Shown here: positions 33,093 to 43,779 of the stretch, in pieces
How the letters are laid out: each line of letters opens with the position of its first letter
Position numbering within the stretch: the stretch's first letter is position 1
DNA from: Erodium maritimum
Taxonomy: Eukaryota > Streptophyta > Magnoliopsida > Geraniales > Geraniaceae
NCBI GenBank assembly: GCA_963921825.1
Contig: OY997589.1
Coordinates: 4,030,001 to 4,094,000, forward strand
Direction: 5' to 3'
Length of the DNA: 64,000 bases
Position numbers and translations under genes: made by a program
Notes under the pieces: model-generated
The model's database searches: none
Told to the model about the DNA's origin: nothing
The model's input: only the letters and a program-made list of their open reading frames with translations

Positions 33093-33146
33093 GTCTCTAC
33101 TACACTTCGTGAGATTTAATGTTGCCTTTTTAGAACAATGGCTTAC

Positions 33147-33159
33147 GTTTTTATATAGG
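33147..33159 (-). promoter_or_regulatory. TATA box of P450 copy 2
   Basis: On the minus strand CCTATATAAAAA lies about 55-65 bp before the ATG. The aligned position in copy 1 (about 25410-25422) reads CCCTTTTAAAAACG, so its TATA core is lost. Confidence 0.55.
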
Positions 33160-33213
33160 TTAAGTTTCTACTTTTTGCTGAGGTTTGCAATGATCTCAGA
33201 CATTGGGATGTGA

Positions 33214-33989
33214 ACCTTTGGATACTATGTTCGTACGACAAGAATTGAAAGTTGTTGAAAGTGACAACTTAGCCAATACCATCTTGTGTCTGTCATATAA
33301 AATTGAAGCGCTGACATTTACATGTTATTCTTTCATTGATTCTGTGAAAATTCTCATGGTGTGAAGTTGTCTTTTTTGTGTGGTTATGTGTAAGGATTAT
33401 TAATAAAGAATGTTTCTAGTTGGACTGATTAGAATAGCAAGCTTCACGACAAGTGGACTTGGTCATGACCGGACCTCTACCATCTCAGTGCCAGATGGCA
33501 AGGCTTAATGTTTTGAGGATTACTCTGAAAGGGAGACAATCACGTGCGAACCTCAAATCTGGTTTTTGAAAATAGCGAACATGGTTTGAGTAAATAAGCA
33601 TCCCAGTTTGCGGAAAAAAAAGTTTAAAAAAAATCAACATTTTATCTTGAGAAAATATGGTTTGCGAAAATAATGTTTCTGGTTTGCGAAATTTTTTGTT
33701 TGAGAATATTCACCTCAAACCGAGAACGTTGTTTCCTCAAACCGGATACACTAAACACGCAAAATTTGCAGATTCACACCGTAACTTCTGATTCGCACCT
33801 GATTGCACCCGTACACTAAAATATTCGTTTGTTTGAGTTTCATTGTTAACGTGAGAAGTGAAGTCCAAGAATAGAAATGTAGTAATTGTTGTATATTGAT
33901 CTTATTGATAAATGAAAGTCATATAATATTTACAGATATATGGGTGAATGTGAATGCAAGCAGTGTTAAACCACAAATCCAAGTAACAA
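33214..33989. other. Upstream region of P450 copy 2
   Basis: AT-rich flank. About 33560-33760 contains several imperfect repeats of GGTTTGCGAAAAT/GGTTTGAG; no gene seen. Confidence 0.45.
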
Positions 33990-34502
33990 AAGAAGGGAAA
34001 ATATACATTTTGGACCCATGACCTGATAAGCTAGTCTTTGGGTCTAGTATAGAGGAAAACGAGTATGTTATGGGTTTCTAGTTGTGCCCGTTTCTCCCCA
34101 ACAGTGGTGTTAGCGCCTGATTTTGTGGACTCTCTCAGAAATCGGGGTAAATCTCCTAAGGTTAGGAACACCTAGAAACCATGATCGCACCTCTCATGGT
34201 GGTGGGTCCAGATAGGATGAAGTGGGTCTGTGAAGGATTGAGTAGAACAAGTAAAAGTTGGGCTTATGATACAAGCAAGTCGATGTGATGAGATTCAATG
34301 TGGAGGGGAAGATTGTTAGGTATGTCCACATGTGAGTCAGAACTTCTACATCGGATACTTAAAGATTAAATAAATATTTAATATACATCTTGGACTCATG
34401 ACCTGATAGGCTAGTCTTTTGGGTCAATTGTGGAGGCCAACGTTTATGTTATGGGCTTCTAGTTGTGTTCTCCTCCTTATTAAGGCCCGTTTCTCCCCAA
34501 CA
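33990..34502 (+). mobile_element. TRIM element, 5'-truncated
   Basis: A full 189-bp right terminal repeat (34314-34502, TGTTAGG...CCCCAACA) is preceded by a purine tract (GGAGGGGAAGA, 34302-34312). The left repeat survives only as its last ~110 bp (to 34103), followed directly by a degenerate TGGTGTTAGCGCC primer-binding site (34105-34117). The 0.2-kb interior has no coding capacity. The other copy is at 12339-12913. Confidence 0.72.
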
Positions 34503-35427
34503 ACAAACTAGCCATTCAGACAAGTGTTAAGATCTTCTTGATAAACACTGAAATTGATTCTTGTTGAGCTTAAAAACAATTAGAAACTCTGCATGTACTA
34601 AGCAGATCAAACTGCTCAAATAACTACGTAAACTTTGAAATTGGTCACACAAAGGCTGGCAGAATAATATGTTGACGACTAACACCCTTCTTGCCTGAAC
34701 GTATTGAGAAACATTTGTTGATCAAAACAACCAACACAACAATATTATAAATGGTATTGTAAAGATCATAATGGTTTGCCAAGATATGAAGATACTGTTA
34801 AGTAGAGTAACTAATGACCTTGTCCAAACGACTTTTGGATCAGATTTGACTAGAGCAAACTCCGCCACGATATGGGCTCGAGTAGAACAATATCTAAAGC
34901 ACAAAGTCTAAGAGCAACAATTGGAAGTTTGAACATGGTTGGTTGGATTTTCGCTGACAAACTGGACGTATGAGTAGAAAAAAGCGATTCAGACACAGGC
35001 CACAGCTTGGTGAGCATAACAAGAATGACCTTAAGTAGTTCTTCATTCAAAATGGAGCAAAAACTCGAATGTTTTGATGATTTGAATTTGTTTACTCTTT
35101 TACCCTCCATTATCATTGACTATTTCATTTTAATTTGTTTTCTTAAGCTTCTGAGCAAATTGGTTCGTAAATCAATAATTTGCCAACTTTAATTCAACGG
35201 TTATGTCAAAGTAATGACAATATAACGGGCCTCTTACATTATTGTCTATGTAACATCTCACAGCTTATGTATATGTAAAATAAATTACTCTGAATTGTCA
35301 TTTCATTCGATAAGATGTTCACACAGACGTATTTAAATACACGTTATTTCTCAAATCTATGCAAAACCTTAAGGTCTGAAGTTCCTCGAGAAACGAGAAA
35401 AAAAGACGGTCCAAAATTGAAAACGAA
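34503..35427. other. Intergenic, 3' side of the DMP gene
   Basis: AT-rich, with no recognised gene. The last part probably holds the 3' UTR of the minus-strand DMP gene. Confidence 0.5.
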
Positions 35428-36063
35428 TCAATCCCGCGAGAGAGGGAACCCAATCCCATGGCGCTCGGTAGGGAACACAAGAAACAACAAGCTACAAACC
35501 GCACCAATACCGATAGGCAATATCACAAGCAACTCCTTGACCTCCTCCGACGGCTTCGGGCACAAGCAACTCAGAACATTTTCATTGAGCAACACCACGG
35601 CCACAAACACCAACACGGACATGAAGGCGTGGACGAAATCCATCGCCCGGAGGCGGTACCTCCCCGCCTGCCCGGGCGGGAGGGTTACCGACCCGTCCAT
35701 GACCCGCAACCCGCGGGGCGTGGCAACCCCGTACCGTACCTTCCCCCTCTCGTCCCGGAAGCTGTCGGTGAAGCAGAGGAGGAAACAGGACATGCCACAA
35801 AAGATGAGGAGGGTAAGGGCCATGGATTGGCTCACAATTGTGTGGCATTGGCCTTGGTGGGTGAAGACCGGTGATAGGAGTTGGAATGTTAGGACCGACC
35901 CGGTTGGGAGGAGCTTGGCCAAATGGGCCGTCCCTTTAAAGGTCTTCCTCATATCCTTTTGTCCTGCGGTTTTAGGGGCTTTAGGGGCAGTCTCCAATAG
36001 GGGCACTATTTGTGCCTCTATTGCTTCCTTAGTAATCTCCCCATTCTCTATCTTGATGTCCAT
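35428..36063 (-). CDS. DMP family membrane protein (DUF679), DMP3/4/5-like
   Basis: A single-exon gene of 211 residues, as usual for the family. After a variable N-terminus come the DUF679 hallmarks: LLPTGSVLTFQLLSP, a GMSCFLLCFTDSFRD segment, YGVATPRGL, MDFVHAFMSVLVF, and a C-terminal LVFPTERHGIGFPL. Four hydrophobic segments are evident (about residues 50-70, 83-105, 140-160, 175-200). DMPs sit in ER, tonoplast or plasma membranes; members are linked to senescence-related membrane remodelling, and the DMP8/9 branch to gamete fusion. Motif wording here resembles DMP3-5 rather than DMP8/9. The start at 36063 is preferred over one at 36138 because the extra 25 residues are basic and unlike the family, and the TATA box fits a transcript starting between them. 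Confidence 0.9.
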   Translation of the reverse strand: MDIKIENGEITKEAIEAQIVPLLETAPKAPKTAGQKDMRKTFKGTAHLAKLLPTGSVLTFQLLSPVFTHQGQCHTIVSQSMALTLLIFCGMSCFLLCFTDSFRDERGKVRYGVATPRGLRVMDGSVTLPPGQAGRYRLRAMDFVHAFMSVLVFVAVVLLNENVLSCLCPKPSEEVKELLVILPIGIGAVCSLLFLVFPTERHGIGFPLSRD

Positions 36064-36162
36064 GATCCCAACTCCCCTACACCCTCTCTCTTCCCCTTTT
36101 GAGTGATTTGGATTCCTCTTTCTCAATTTCCGGACCATGGGTTCGATTCGTTCTCGGGTTTT

Positions 36163-36173
36163 GGTTTATATAG
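36163..36173 (-). promoter_or_regulatory. TATA box of the DMP gene
   Basis: Minus-strand CTATATAAACC lies 100 bp upstream of the ATG at 36063. Confidence 0.55.
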
Positions 36174-36199
36174 ACATTATGGTCGCTTGTTTTTTCTCT

Positions 36200-37894
36200 G
36201 TCACGCGACGAGAATAGAGATTAACAGCTAGTTTATCGATATGATTTTCTCTGGCTTTTGGATGCGCAAGAGTTGTTCTTTTTAAGGTTGTGTGGTATGT
36301 TTTTGTGGGAGTGTAATGATGAATTGGAGTTACACATGTTGTTCATAAATAGCACGATGGTTTGGCTAAATTAGGAGGTTTCATTTGGCATGGTTGTGAG
36401 GAGGCGTTTGTTTTCATTTGGGTGTTATTTGATTATTATCTCGTTTTTATGTACTCTACAAAACTTGGATTATAATCGTTAATTTTTTTGGTTAATTCCA
36501 CCTCAGTACCCTAAATTTTTCATATTACCCTAAATTTTTTTTTTGTCATCTCAGTACCCTAAATCTTTCATATTTTATTTAGAGTACCCTAAATCTTTTT
36601 TGTGTCACCTCAGTACCCTAAACTTTCATTTAGAGACATTTGTTTTCATTTGGGTGTTATTTGATCATACATGTGACCTATGTTTTATTTTCGTGCCAAT
36701 AACAACTAACATGATTTGTAAGAATTGAATAATTTCAATCGAGAAGGTAACTAATGGGTTTGATATTTACTTTCATTGTCGATGCAAAAATATAGCCATC
36801 GTATTACATGTATTTTTAAGCAGTCAAGAGGGATGTTTTATTCATAATAATAAGAATAAACATACTAATAGGGCGGGTAACATAACATTTGTTAATCCGT
36901 TAAAACTCTGATTTGACTATCTCGATTATGAATAGGACTTTGGCCTAGACTGATGTGATGAAGATGGAGGCTTTCGTTTGACCATCTACAACTTAACCTG
37001 CATTGCACATTGGCGTCTATCTGTGAGTTGGCGCTACAAGAGGGTCCGAATAAGTTCTTAGAGGAGTGTTATTGGCATGCAGGAAACTCGGTGGATGATG
37101 GAGGAGTGCGATTACCTGAGTCAGACATGATGGGGCGGGACATGCCTCTTCCCTAACGTCCAACTTCCTCGGAAATCGCTTTCACCAGACTTTCCCCGAG
37201 TGGTTACAATACCATAAACGTCAATCCAGTTGTCGAGGCTCCCACCGACGGCAAAGCAATGCAATCGCCCCTGGCCCATAGCCGGAAAAACAAAAACATC
37301 ATCCATGCTTCTCTGCTTTGATCGTCACTTATTATGTCATTGTCCCCAGCCGTTAGAGCCATGCTCTGTCTCTACGCCTCCTGGCTTCCGCGTCTCCAGA
37401 TAGGGATGAAAACGATCCGGGTATCCTGACCGGATCATCCGAGTCCATAGTTTTTATGTCCGGACTCTGTCTGGATTAATTATAAAATCTTGGGGTTTTT
37501 TTCTTTTGGTACGGACTGTTTTAGGATTTTACTCGGATCTGAACGGGCTCATCATTTTGAGTCCAAATTGTCCATTTAGTCGAAAATGATTGTACTTGTA
37601 ATTCATGAATAACAACTTAAATTAGATTGTTTAATGTCGGGAATCGGAATCGAATCAAGAAAAACATACAACATACTCGGTTTAATAGTCTTGCTTTAGA
37701 GACACAGCCCAACCTAACCCTAAGCGGCATAATTTTGGAACTCCACGGTATACGAATTTTCCTGGAGGTCGCATCGACGAGTATCCATACAAATAAACTG
37801 AATTCAAGTGGTCGGATCAGACAGAACATAAAGGCAAACTCAAGACAACATGGATTGCATCTTCTCCATGTCATACAATTCACACAATTATTCA
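36200..37894. other. DMP upstream region and intergenic
   Basis: 36500-36625 has four imperfect copies of CNCAGTACCCTAAA..TTTCAT. A hAT-like TAGGGATGAAAACGATCCGG start occurs near 37402 without a matched end. GC-richer sequence at 36960-37390 contains no recognisable gene. Confidence 0.4.
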
Positions 37895-38217
37895 AGGATA
37901 AACTCTAGGAAATAACTATAGTTTGACTTCCTAGTACAAGAAATACCGATTGACTACTTTTTCGTTCAAAATACATAATTGGGCAAAATAATTATCACAA
38001 ACTATAATTTTTTGTTCAAAAACACGAAACATTCCGGAATATTCTGTTCAAAACACGGAATATTATGTCCAAAAACACATAATATTATGTGTTTTTGACA
38101 GAAAATTATAGTTTGTGGTAATTATTTTCCCCAACCATGTACTTTGAACGATAAAATAGTCAATCGATATTTCTTGTACTAGAAAGTCAAACCATAGTTA
38201 TTTTCTGGAGTTTCCCT
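37895..38217. mobile_element. Foldback MITE, 323 bp
   Basis: Arms of about 125 bp (starting AGGATAAACTCTAGGAAATAAC and inverted AGGGAAACTCCAGAAAATAAC) are complementary with few mismatches. The centre has smaller nested palindromes around ACATAATATTATGTG. Flanks ATTATTCA (37887-37894) and ATTATTTA (38218-38225) form an 8-bp target duplication with one mismatch. Lies just beyond the 3' end of the patatin-like gene. Confidence 0.75.
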
Positions 38218-38328
38218 ATTATTTAACAATGACACAAATTTAATAAGCAACCTGCTTAATCAATATAGATCTTCGGGTCTCAAGCAGAAACTGATCTAGA
38301 CTTTAAACACGGATCAAAAACCTGATCA

Positions 38329-41300
38329 TCAAGCACCTTTCTGTGCAGCATTAGCAGCACGAAGACGCTTCTCCTCTAACGACTGTATTTTTGTCCGAGC
38401 ACATTCCTGTGCAGCATTGGCAGCACGGAGACGCTTCTCCTCGGACAGTAATTTGGCAAACCTGCTGCCATAACCACGTTAATGTCAGCACATAACGGAC
38501 CATTCCTGGCAACCTGATCAGCTGTCAGCTTGAACTTTTAGTTAAAAACGTAAAGTTTAGAGATCAGAATACATTCCTTGCCAGAGTTTGTGCGTTGGTC
38601 TCATTGTTATTCAAGGGCTCCATACTTCCAGTTTCCATATTCATCCTCGAAACCGGTTTCTTCAGCAATTCCTCGCCGATTTTCACCAGACCATTCATAT
38701 TCTTTGTGGTCGAAACATCCACGGATGACAAGTCTCCCTTTAATGTATCTTCCTGTAACATGTATCAGAGACAAAAGATAAATAGAGAAATATCTATATA
38801 TTTTTAAAAGGGATAACTTTGTTTCCTAACATTTACAAACGTTTCATTATCAGATCCTAACTCAGGCCAACGTTTGGTCTCAATTCCTAACCTAATAGGT
38901 TTGGAATTTCTCAGAAACTATAAAAAGCCGTCCAAACTCACGATTCCGTCAACTCGTCGAACATTGGGTTCGGTTGCTTGAGAACGAGGATAAGTTCAAC
39001 GTCGAGGAAGGCACCATGGGTAATGTACGCCAAGAACGACAACGCTTGGATGAGTTGACGGAATCGTGAGTTTAGACGGCTTTTTATAGTTTCTGAGAAA
39101 TTCCAAACCTATTATGTTAGGAATTGAGACCAAACGTTGGTCTGGGTTAGGATCTGATAATGAAACGTTTGTAAAGGATAGGAAACAAAGTTATCCCTTC
39201 TAAAAATGATAAAATTAGAGTCCATGTTTGTGAGAAATCTGACTCTAATATTAAACAAAGATAACTCGATTTACAACTTAAGTTTATAGTTGAAAGTTCA
39301 ATTATAATTTTACATATAACAGAAAGAAACAAAACGATCAATTTGTCATAAGCGTGCCTGAATTCGGAGATACTTGTCTTCAGCCTTGGCGTTGCTGAAT
39401 AAAGTAGCAAGGTGGAGCTCGGCCATGTCGCTGCTCGCTTCGGTGAACACGTCGATCAAGGGAGTGGACCTAGCGGCGGTGAGCCACCCCAAAATGCCCC
39501 ATGTGGCCGCTCCCTTGGCGCTGTACTTGCCGCTAGTCTTGGCGGTGCCGGTCCCCAAAGATATCACCAGGAACTTACCATCTATTGCTTTTATATTGAG
39601 AAAAGCTTTGTTTCCCCTTTTAATCTCTCTTAACACTTCCGAAACTGCCATAAAAGCCTACTCGGCAAAATATACTCATAGTTAATTATGAACCGTTGGA
39701 TCAATTGAAATTCTACATATTTATAATTCAAATATGGGTCTTTCTCAAATGTAAAGTTTATACTAATGGAATGAAATACCAGTCTACTAAAAAAAACTTA
39801 TATGCAAGCTATTTGTCACTTACCGGATTATTAGCTGCTACACCGCCATCAATGAGATCGAAATTCTTTACTTGTCCATCGTTGCCTTCGTTCTCAAAAG
39901 CATGAGCAGGCAAGTATGTTGGAGCCGCCGATGTCCCGATGCATATATCCGACACCAATACGTCGAGTCTCTTGTCTGTCGGCACTCTCTCTAACTATAA
40001 AACAAACGGTATAGACATGAATAAGTGAATCACATCGAAGACAGCGTGGTTTGAGTTTGTATACGTGAAGTACCAGTATTAGAGAACCAAGTCAACTAAA
40101 AACTCAAGCTGATAGTTGATGGTTAAATCTTAGTTATATTCTAATACACGCATTATTTAAAAGAGGAGATGAGCCTATTAAGAAGAGTGATAAGGACTGG
40201 CTCATTTTTTTTTTACAAATTTGATAAATAAAGAAGAAATTAGAAATTTTTATAGAGAGTGGGGTTTGAATCCAGATCCATAAGGAATCATGCTCTGATA
40301 CCATATTAAAGAACCAACTCAACTAAAAGCTCAAGTTGATAGTTGAAGACCCAATTATAGTTATTTTCTAACAACCAGTTCTAATACCATACTAAGATAT
40401 CATACTAAAGAATAACTGAAAATATTCTTATAAGACGATGGTTTAAACACGTTTAAGCTAATAGTTGAACATCCGGTTACGTTTTATATTCCAAAAATTA
40501 ATAGAAAAAGGATGAACAAGAGATCGAGATCGAATCAAACCCCGTAGCTAGAGAATACGACTGGTTGGAGGAACTTAATGTCGAAAGTGGGGATGATAAC
40601 ATTCGTCAGCATTTGGCTTAACCGTGTAGTTTTGAGGTTGTCCCTCACGATCTGGTGCAAGTACTTGCCATCGTATTTTGGTCCGAACATGGGTTTGATT
40701 TTCTTTTGCAGTGCAGGAAATATAGAGCTGATGAAAACGAAACGGCATATGAATTGTTAATTTGATAATCGGTCCAATATAAAAATATAGAGGGAAATTT
40801 CCAAAAACTCTCTATGTTCTATCGAAAATTTTCAAAGTATTTGTCCGTGTTCTATTTTTTTTTTCCTCAAAGAATCAACACGAACTTTCAAAACTTACAA
40901 TATTAGTTTTAAGTTAGTTTTTCAGTTTTTTTTATAAGCTAAAAAATTATTAAGCAATTGTTCTAGAAGATAGTAAAACAATGTCAGAAAACGATCTTTA
41001 AAAAAGACAATTTTCCTAGACCATAACAGCTACAAAGAGCAACAAAAAACACTCAAGCAGGAAAGCAAATAAATCTACTTCCTACTCGAGTTCAAGCAGA
41101 GGAACCGATTAGAAACTGGAACCGGAAATAGAGCTCCTCATGTAATCGGATCAGGGTAATCCTCGTCCTCACTAGCCTCGACTTTCTCATCCTGCGGAAC
41201 TCCAGTTCGAGGACCAAAGAAACAAGGTCAACTCCCTTTTTTCCAACTTTCTTGCCAGACACCCAATGTATCTTTTTTAGCAATATATTTTTTTGTTGAT

Positions 41301-42898
41301 ATTGCTGAAAAAAGTTAGTTTTTCAATTGGGCTTAACGGAAACATAATTTTAATTATCAAAAATCCCTTTTATCAAAGGTATTTTAGACTTTTCAATGAA
41401 AAACTAACTGAAAACTAATATCGATAAGTTTTAAAAGTTTGAAGTGACTCCTTGGAGAAAAAAGTAGAACACGACGAATATTTGAGAATTTCCAATAGAA
41501 CATAGAGAGTTTTTGAAAGTTTCCCCATTACAGATATGATTTTCACGAGTATTAACTTGTACTGAGGAAAAATCTTTGGACCATGTTCGAGATAAAATGC
41601 TTTCAAATCCTTGGCAGCGTAAAGGGGCCGGCCCTTTTCATTAGGAGCCGTGATCATGGCAGTGACAAGACCGCCCGTGCTTGTCCCTGTAACAACGTCA
41701 AAATAGTCTGCAAGTCTCGCGTCCTCTCCATCTAGTTTCTGTAACATAACATATTTTCTCACTTACATGTCTCGTGCCTCGTCAAGTCAGCTAAAAACTT
41801 TAAGTTGATAGTTGAAAGTCTAATTAAAGTTGGGGTTACTCCATATCCTGTCCCCACCTTTCGTTTATTCCTAAATCATAACTCAAGAAAACGTTTATTC
41901 TCATATAGTAACGTTGACCCAACCTATTGCATTTTTTGTCCACAAAGTTAACGGTCATTTAGTGGGTAACAAGAAAAGTTGATAGGTCAGAGTTATGATT
42001 TGAGAATAAAACGAAATGTCTACATTATGACATCAAGTTTTCGCATGCCATTTTAGGAAAGTATTAGAGCACGTGTCAAGCATGTGACTGGTATTTCACG
42101 GAATTAGTCACACTTAACAGATTTTGATACATTTTGAGATTTAATTGATAAAACCTGTTACTATGTAATAATTGGCTTCGTTTATTCCTAAATCATAACT
42201 CAAGAAAACGTTTATTCTCATATAGTAACGTTGACCCAACCTATTGCATTTTTTGTCCACAAAGTTAACGGTCATTTAGTGGGTAACAAGAAAAGTTGAT
42301 AGGTCAGAGTTATGATTTGAGAATAAAACGAAATGTCTACATTATGACATCAAGTTTTCGCATGCCATTTTAGAAAAGTATTAGAGCACGTGTCAAGCAT
42401 GTGACTGGTATTTCACGGAATTAGTCACACTTAACAGATTTTGATACATTTTGAGATTTAATTGATAAAACCTGTTACTATGTAATAATTGGCATAAGTC
42501 TGAGTTATGATTTAGTAATTGATCATAGTATAGTAAGGTGACCTGCAATTGTTCTATTAAAGTTTTATATTACGGAAAAACTTGTTCACCGTTTTAGATA
42601 TTGATTATTTAGAAGGAAAGAACACGTTGAGATGAGAGATAAGGGTTAAGCAACATTATCTGACTCTGATGTCATGTTAAAGAACCAACTGAACTAAAAA
42701 CTCAAACTGATAATCGAAGACCCGATTATAGGTTTGTATTTTGATATAACAAACCTGTAGCTCAGACTCGAGGTGTGCAAGTAAAACGCCGGGAATGAGC
42801 CCTCGGATGCCTCCACCGTCAATGCTGAGAATGGTGATGTATCCTCCATAACAAGGGGGCAAAAGCCGTAGGGTTGTTGATTCTCTTAGGGTTTCCAT
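38329..42898 (-). CDS. Patatin-like phospholipase (PLP)
   Basis: Seven exons on the minus strand: 42898-42755, 41738-41557, 40727-40541, 39994-39824, 39657-39358, 38752-38577, 38461-38329 (430 residues if all are joined). It has the anion hole DGGGIRG (Asp 27), nucleophile motif GTSTGG (Ser 68) and catalytic DGG (Asp 220), so the Ser-Asp dyad is intact. PLPs of this type are acyl hydrolases of membrane galacto- and phospholipids, used in defence and lipid turnover. Two donors are odd. Intron 5 begins GC (CAG|GCACGC), a known minor class. Intron 6 would begin GA (AAG|GAATGT); without splicing there, translation ends at 38564, five codons on. The last exon encodes a 22-residue charged repeat ([12 protein letters not shown]...) twice. 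Introns hold a foldback element, SINE copies and a duplication. Confidence 0.85.
38810..39197. mobile_element. Foldback element with captured sequence in patatin-like intron 5
   Basis: Two 149-bp arms (38810-38958 and 39049-39197, GGGATAACTTTGTTTCCTA ends) are near-perfect inverted repeats around a 90-bp loop. Flanks TTTTTAAAA and TTCTAAAAA could be a 9-bp target site with two mismatches, as in Mutator-like elements. The loop is open in one plus-strand frame that runs on into both arms before a stop at about 39069. Confidence 0.78.
40205..40380 (-). repeat. SINE-like element in patatin-like intron 3
   Basis: Minus strand: GTCTTCAACTATCAACTTGAG, TTTAGTTGAGTTGG, TATGGTATCAGAGC, GATTCAAACCCC (B-box-like), then AT-rich sequence and an A10 tail (T-run 40205-40214). 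It is the most complete copy of the dispersed family seen in several introns here. Confidence 0.6.
41860..42492. repeat. 317-bp tandem duplication in patatin-like intron 1
   Basis: Units 41860-42175 and 42177-42492 start TTCGTTTATTCC and end TGTAATAATTGG. I noticed only about one difference (TTTTAGGAAAG versus TTTTAGAAAAG), so it is recent. Each unit contains inverted copies of an AATCATAACTC word. Confidence 0.92.
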
Positions 42899-43008
42899 TG
42901 CAGAGAATTACGATCTCAATGAAGGTAGAAGGATAAGCAAAGTGAGCTTAGTTACTATAGAACTTAAGTACTCGGAAACTAGTTGTGGAGCTCTATGATG
43001 TGTTGTGA

Positions 43009-43020
43009 GGATATTTATAC
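43009..43020 (-). promoter_or_regulatory. TATA box of the patatin-like gene
   Basis: Minus-strand GTATAAATATCC lies about 115 bp upstream of the ATG at 42898. Confidence 0.6.
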
Positions 43021-43423
43021 TGCTTTGTGTTCATATTTATTACATTTTGAGGAAAAAAATGAACTGTAAAATCGGTATAGATTTGTTAAAGACGGTTATA
43101 TTTGTGCCATCGTTAAAATTTAATGGGTTGCACTTATGCATTGGCCCGTCTTCATTGCGTTGTAAAATGCTTGACATAAGACCATCAATAATCTTGAACT
43201 ACAACTATGCTATTCTTCATAATTCATCTAAAACTTTTATAAAGTCAGCTTATTAATTATTTGTTAAAGGATGAATTCAATTAAGACTTCACACGTTTTC
43301 ATGAATGAATTCATTTACAAGTTTGGAAGCTATTATTTAGAAGAGAATCTAGAATAGAGATAAGCGCTTTAAAGACTAATTTAATAAAGACGCATTAAGA
43401 ACATATTTATATATATTGTGTTA
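43021..43423. other. Upstream flank of the patatin-like gene
   Basis: AT-rich, presumably promoter; nothing further recognised. Confidence 0.4.
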
Positions 43424-43711
43424 GAGCAGCTTCAATGGAACGTTGCAGTACCGGGGGTTGTAGGTATTTTTTAGGAGAGATAAAATAATAAAATAATAGA
43501 CGATAAAGAGAGAGTATAGCTAGTGGTTTTTTGATAAATACGGAGGAGGAGTGGTAAGGAGAGGTTGTTTGAGAATTAGAGAGAAAAGTGCTAATTTGTT
43601 CTTGAAGCTACCACAAGCTAGTAGTATCATTGTATAATCTAGTGTCTAGTGGTAGGAGACCAAAAATGACTCCTACCGCGTTGTTACTGCAACGCTCTAT
43701 TGGAGCTGCTC
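43424..43711. mobile_element. Tourist-like MITE (PIF/Harbinger class)
   Basis: Terminal inverted repeats GAGCAGCTTCAATGGAACG and (inverted) GAGCAGCTCCAATAGAGCG, each bordered by the 3-bp target site TTA (43421-43423 and 43712-43714). 288 bp, non-coding. Confidence 0.85.
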
Positions 43712-43779
43712 TTAGTGGAGTTTGAACTCATATTCGTGATAAACATAGGTCTATACCGTACTAGATGATCAAGTTAAAA

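Noticed and set aside
35458-36106. Plus-strand open frames of 138 and 263 codons over the DMP gene
   Set aside because: They are antisense shadows of a clear DUF679 coding sequence.
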